This document shows positions 7,384-8,297 of a stretch of DNA of 8,297 nucleotides, in pieces (position 1 is the first letter of the stretch; the number at the start of each line of letters is the position of its first letter). The stretch lies in the NCBI GenBank assembly GCA_035270785.1, contig DATESN010000048.1, positions 1-8,297 of the forward strand, given 5' to 3'. Made by a program: the position numbers and the translations under genes. Source of the stretch: DATESN01 sp035270785 (GTDB taxonomy: Bacteria > Bacillota > Clostridia > Lachnospirales > Lachnospiraceae). Under the pieces are notes generated by a model. That model was not told where the DNA came from. It saw only the letters and a list, made by a program, of their open reading frames with translations, and searched no databases.

Positions 7384-7397
7384 AGATGGGAGCATAA

Positions 7398-7706
7398 ATG
7401 GGTGATAATTTCAAAGTAATAGAGAACTACCTTATGGTAAAGATGCCAGAGGAGGTGGATCATCATCAGTCAATTATTATTAGCAAAATGGCAGATGAGT
7501 TTATTGTAAATAGTAAGGTTAAAAATATTGTATTTGATTTTGAAGAAACAAGATTTATGGATAGTTCTGGAATTGGCGTGATTATGGGTAGATATAAAAA
7601 GATATCTTGTTTTGGTGGTAAAGTGTTTGCAATTAATACAGATAGACAAATCAAAAAGATATTAAATATATCTGGTTTACGTAAAATTGTTGAGATTATG
7701 GAATAG
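7398..7706 (+). CDS. spoIIAA: Anti-sigma-F factor antagonist SpoIIAA (STAS domain)
   Basis: SpoIIAA is the cytoplasmic switch protein of the sigma-F system. Unphosphorylated, it binds SpoIIAB and releases sigma-F in the forespore; SpoIIAB phosphorylates and inactivates it, and the SpoIIE phosphatase reverses this. The 102-residue protein is a single STAS domain with EEVDHH (18-23), matching the ELDHH of the Bacillus protein. FMDSSGIGVIMGRYK holds the phosphorylated serine at S56, equivalent to Bacillus S58. ISGLRKIVEI near the end matches the family's MSGLFKII block. It lacks the last ~15 residues of the Bacillus subtilis protein, which has 117. The reading frame is intact, so this looks like a natural short form. 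GGGAG sits five bases before the ATG. The gene opens the spoIIA operon, with spoIIAB 19 bases downstream, after a strong terminator and a leader with inverted repeats. Confidence 0.96.
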   Translation: MGDNFKVIENYLMVKMPEEVDHHQSIIISKMADEFIVNSKVKNIVFDFEETRFMDSSGIGVIMGRYKKISCFGGKVFAINTDRQIKKILNISGLRKIVEIME

Positions 7707-7709
7707 TAT

Positions 7710-7718
7710 GGAGAGGTG
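7710..7718 (+). promoter_or_regulatory. Ribosome binding site fixing the spoIIAB start
   Basis: GGAGAGGTG lies seven bases before the ATG at 7726. The longer in-frame starts at 7687 and 7708 would overlap spoIIAA or include this site inside the coding region, so 7726 is preferred. Later in-frame ATGs at 7750 and 7783 have poorer or no upstream sites. Confidence 0.75.
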
Positions 7719-7725
7719 TAAAAAG

Positions 7726-8217
7726 ATGGAGACAGAGGTTTTGAAGAAGATGCAAAGGACAAAAAAAAATAACAATAATGAGATGACAATAGAATTTGAT
7801 GCCATTTCTCAAAATGAGGGGTTTGCAAGAGTTGCAGTTGCTGCATTTATGTCAGTGTTAAATCCTACATTAGAAGAAGTTTCAGATGTAAAAACAGCAG
7901 TATCCGAAGCGGTTACCAATTCCATTATACATGGATATGAAAACAAATTAGGAAAGATCATATTATCCTGTGCTATTGAGGGAGATGTTTTACATATTTC
8001 AATTCAAGATGCAGGGGCAGGAATTGAAAATGTTGAAAAAGCAATGGAACCTCTTTTTACTACGAGACCAGAATTAGAAAGATCAGGAATGGGGTTCTCC
8101 TTTATGGAAGCCTTTATGGATGATTTAGAAGTTGTATCTAGGGAAGGGGAAGGAACCATTGTTATTATGAAAAAGAAGATGGGTTGTACACCATGGATGA
8201 GAGAAGATGAGGACTGA
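7726..8217 (+). CDS. spoIIAB: Anti-sigma-F factor and serine kinase SpoIIAB
   Basis: SpoIIAB is a GHKL-fold ATPase that binds sigma-F and holds it inactive, and phosphorylates SpoIIAA using ATP. From the ATG at 7726 it has 163 residues. The ATP site is intact: the N box SEAVTNSIIHGYEN (E61, N65), the G1 box DAGAGI (95-100), the lid region PLFTTRPELERSGMGF, and G2 (G121, G123). SQNEGFARV at 29-37 matches the Bacillus N-terminal block. It is about 17 residues longer than the 146-residue Bacillus subtilis protein. Most of the extra length is an N-terminal Lys/Asn-rich lead (1-19) encoded partly by a nine-adenine tract (7761-7769). The family-like protein begins at M20 (7783), which has no visible ribosome binding site, so the longer start is favoured. 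The stop lies three bases before sigF, indicating tight cotranscription. Confidence 0.95.
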   Translation: METEVLKKMQRTKKNNNNEMTIEFDAISQNEGFARVAVAAFMSVLNPTLEEVSDVKTAVSEAVTNSIIHGYENKLGKIILSCAIEGDVLHISIQDAGAGIENVEKAMEPLFTTRPELERSGMGFSFMEAFMDDLEVVSREGEGTIVIMKKKMGCTPWMREDED

Positions 8218-8220
8218 TTC

Positions 8221-8297
8221 ATGGAAGAGACAGCCGTACTTATTGCACAGTCACAATCAGGTAACAAAGAAGCAAGAGAAGTACTGGTAGAGAAAAA
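8221..8297 (+). CDS. sigF: RNA polymerase sigma-F factor, N-terminal fragment (cut by window end)
   Basis: The ATG at 8221 lies three bases after the spoIIAB stop, with GAGGA at 8209-8213 seven bases upstream. The visible codons include LIAQSQSGNKEAREVLVEK, which lines up with the Bacillus sigma-F segment LIKQSQNGDQQARDLLIEK at the start of sigma region 2. Gene order spoIIAA-spoIIAB-sigF supports the call. Sigma-F is the first forespore-specific sigma factor, held by SpoIIAB until SpoIIAA frees it. The N-terminus before this block is shorter than in Bacillus. Only 25 complete codons are present and the rest lies beyond the window. Confidence 0.93.
   Translation, partial: MEETAVLIAQSQSGNKEAREVLVEK

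Noticed and set aside
7687..7725. Upstream starts for spoIIAB at 7687 and 7708
   Set aside because: They would overlap the spoIIAA end or swallow the GGAGAGGTG site; neither adds family-like sequence.
7466..7846. 126-codon open frame on the minus strand across spoIIAA and spoIIAB
   Set aside because: It is antisense to two clear sporulation genes, with no recognisable domain; it is a coding shadow.
1..8297. CRISPR array, insertion sequence, tRNA/rRNA, or new defence system
   Set aside because: No regularly spaced repeats, transposase, terminal inverted repeats, tRNA-like cloverleaf or defence-type domain was seen. The gene content is housekeeping and sporulation plus two unknown proteins.

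Overview
The window is AT-rich (judged by eye) and has short intergenic gaps and strong AGGAG-type ribosome binding sites. It carries the start of the forespore sigma-F operon (spoIIAA, spoIIAB, sigF), so it comes from an endospore-forming Firmicute. The gene mix (bacterial valS, a FapA/DUF342 protein, folC, a zinc-ribbon/TPR membrane protein, spoIIA) fits the Clostridia, most likely a Lachnospiraceae-like lineage. The family placement is inference; the spore-former assignment is solid. All recognised genes are on the + strand.

Layout. Bases 1-59 hold the last codons of an unidentified gene, closed by a hairpin terminator at 70-95. Next come valS (137-2779, valyl-tRNA synthetase), fapA-like (2854-4305, DUF342 polymer-like beta-helix protein) and folC (4319-5629, folylpolyglutamate/dihydrofolate synthase). 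A 47-residue acidic protein of unknown function follows (5658-5801), then a 469-residue zinc-ribbon, TPR, membrane-anchored protein (5815-7224). A strong terminator at 7263-7294 ends this unit. No internal terminator was seen from valS to the TPR gene, and the gaps are 74, 13, 28 and 13 bases, so the five genes may be read together, possibly with an extra promoter in the valS-fapA gap.

After the terminator, a leader of about 100 bases with two perfect inverted repeats and a Spo0A-box-like site precedes spoIIAA (7398-7706), spoIIAB (7726-8217) and the first 77 bases of sigF (8221 to the window edge). SpoIIAB is the anti-sigma factor and kinase that holds sigma-F. Unphosphorylated SpoIIAA frees sigma-F, and SpoIIAB inactivates SpoIIAA by phosphorylating the serine in its DSSG motif. 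All the key residues for this switch are visible.

The valS to TPR segment looks like housekeeping genes plus lineage-specific cell-envelope or unknown genes. No mobile element, CRISPR array, tRNA, rRNA or obvious new defence or biosynthetic system is visible. The points most worth a second look are the nine-adenine tract at the 5' end of spoIIAB, the hairpin beside the spoIIAA ribosome binding site, the small acidic protein paired with the zinc-ribbon/TPR protein, and the absence of a T-box leader before valS.
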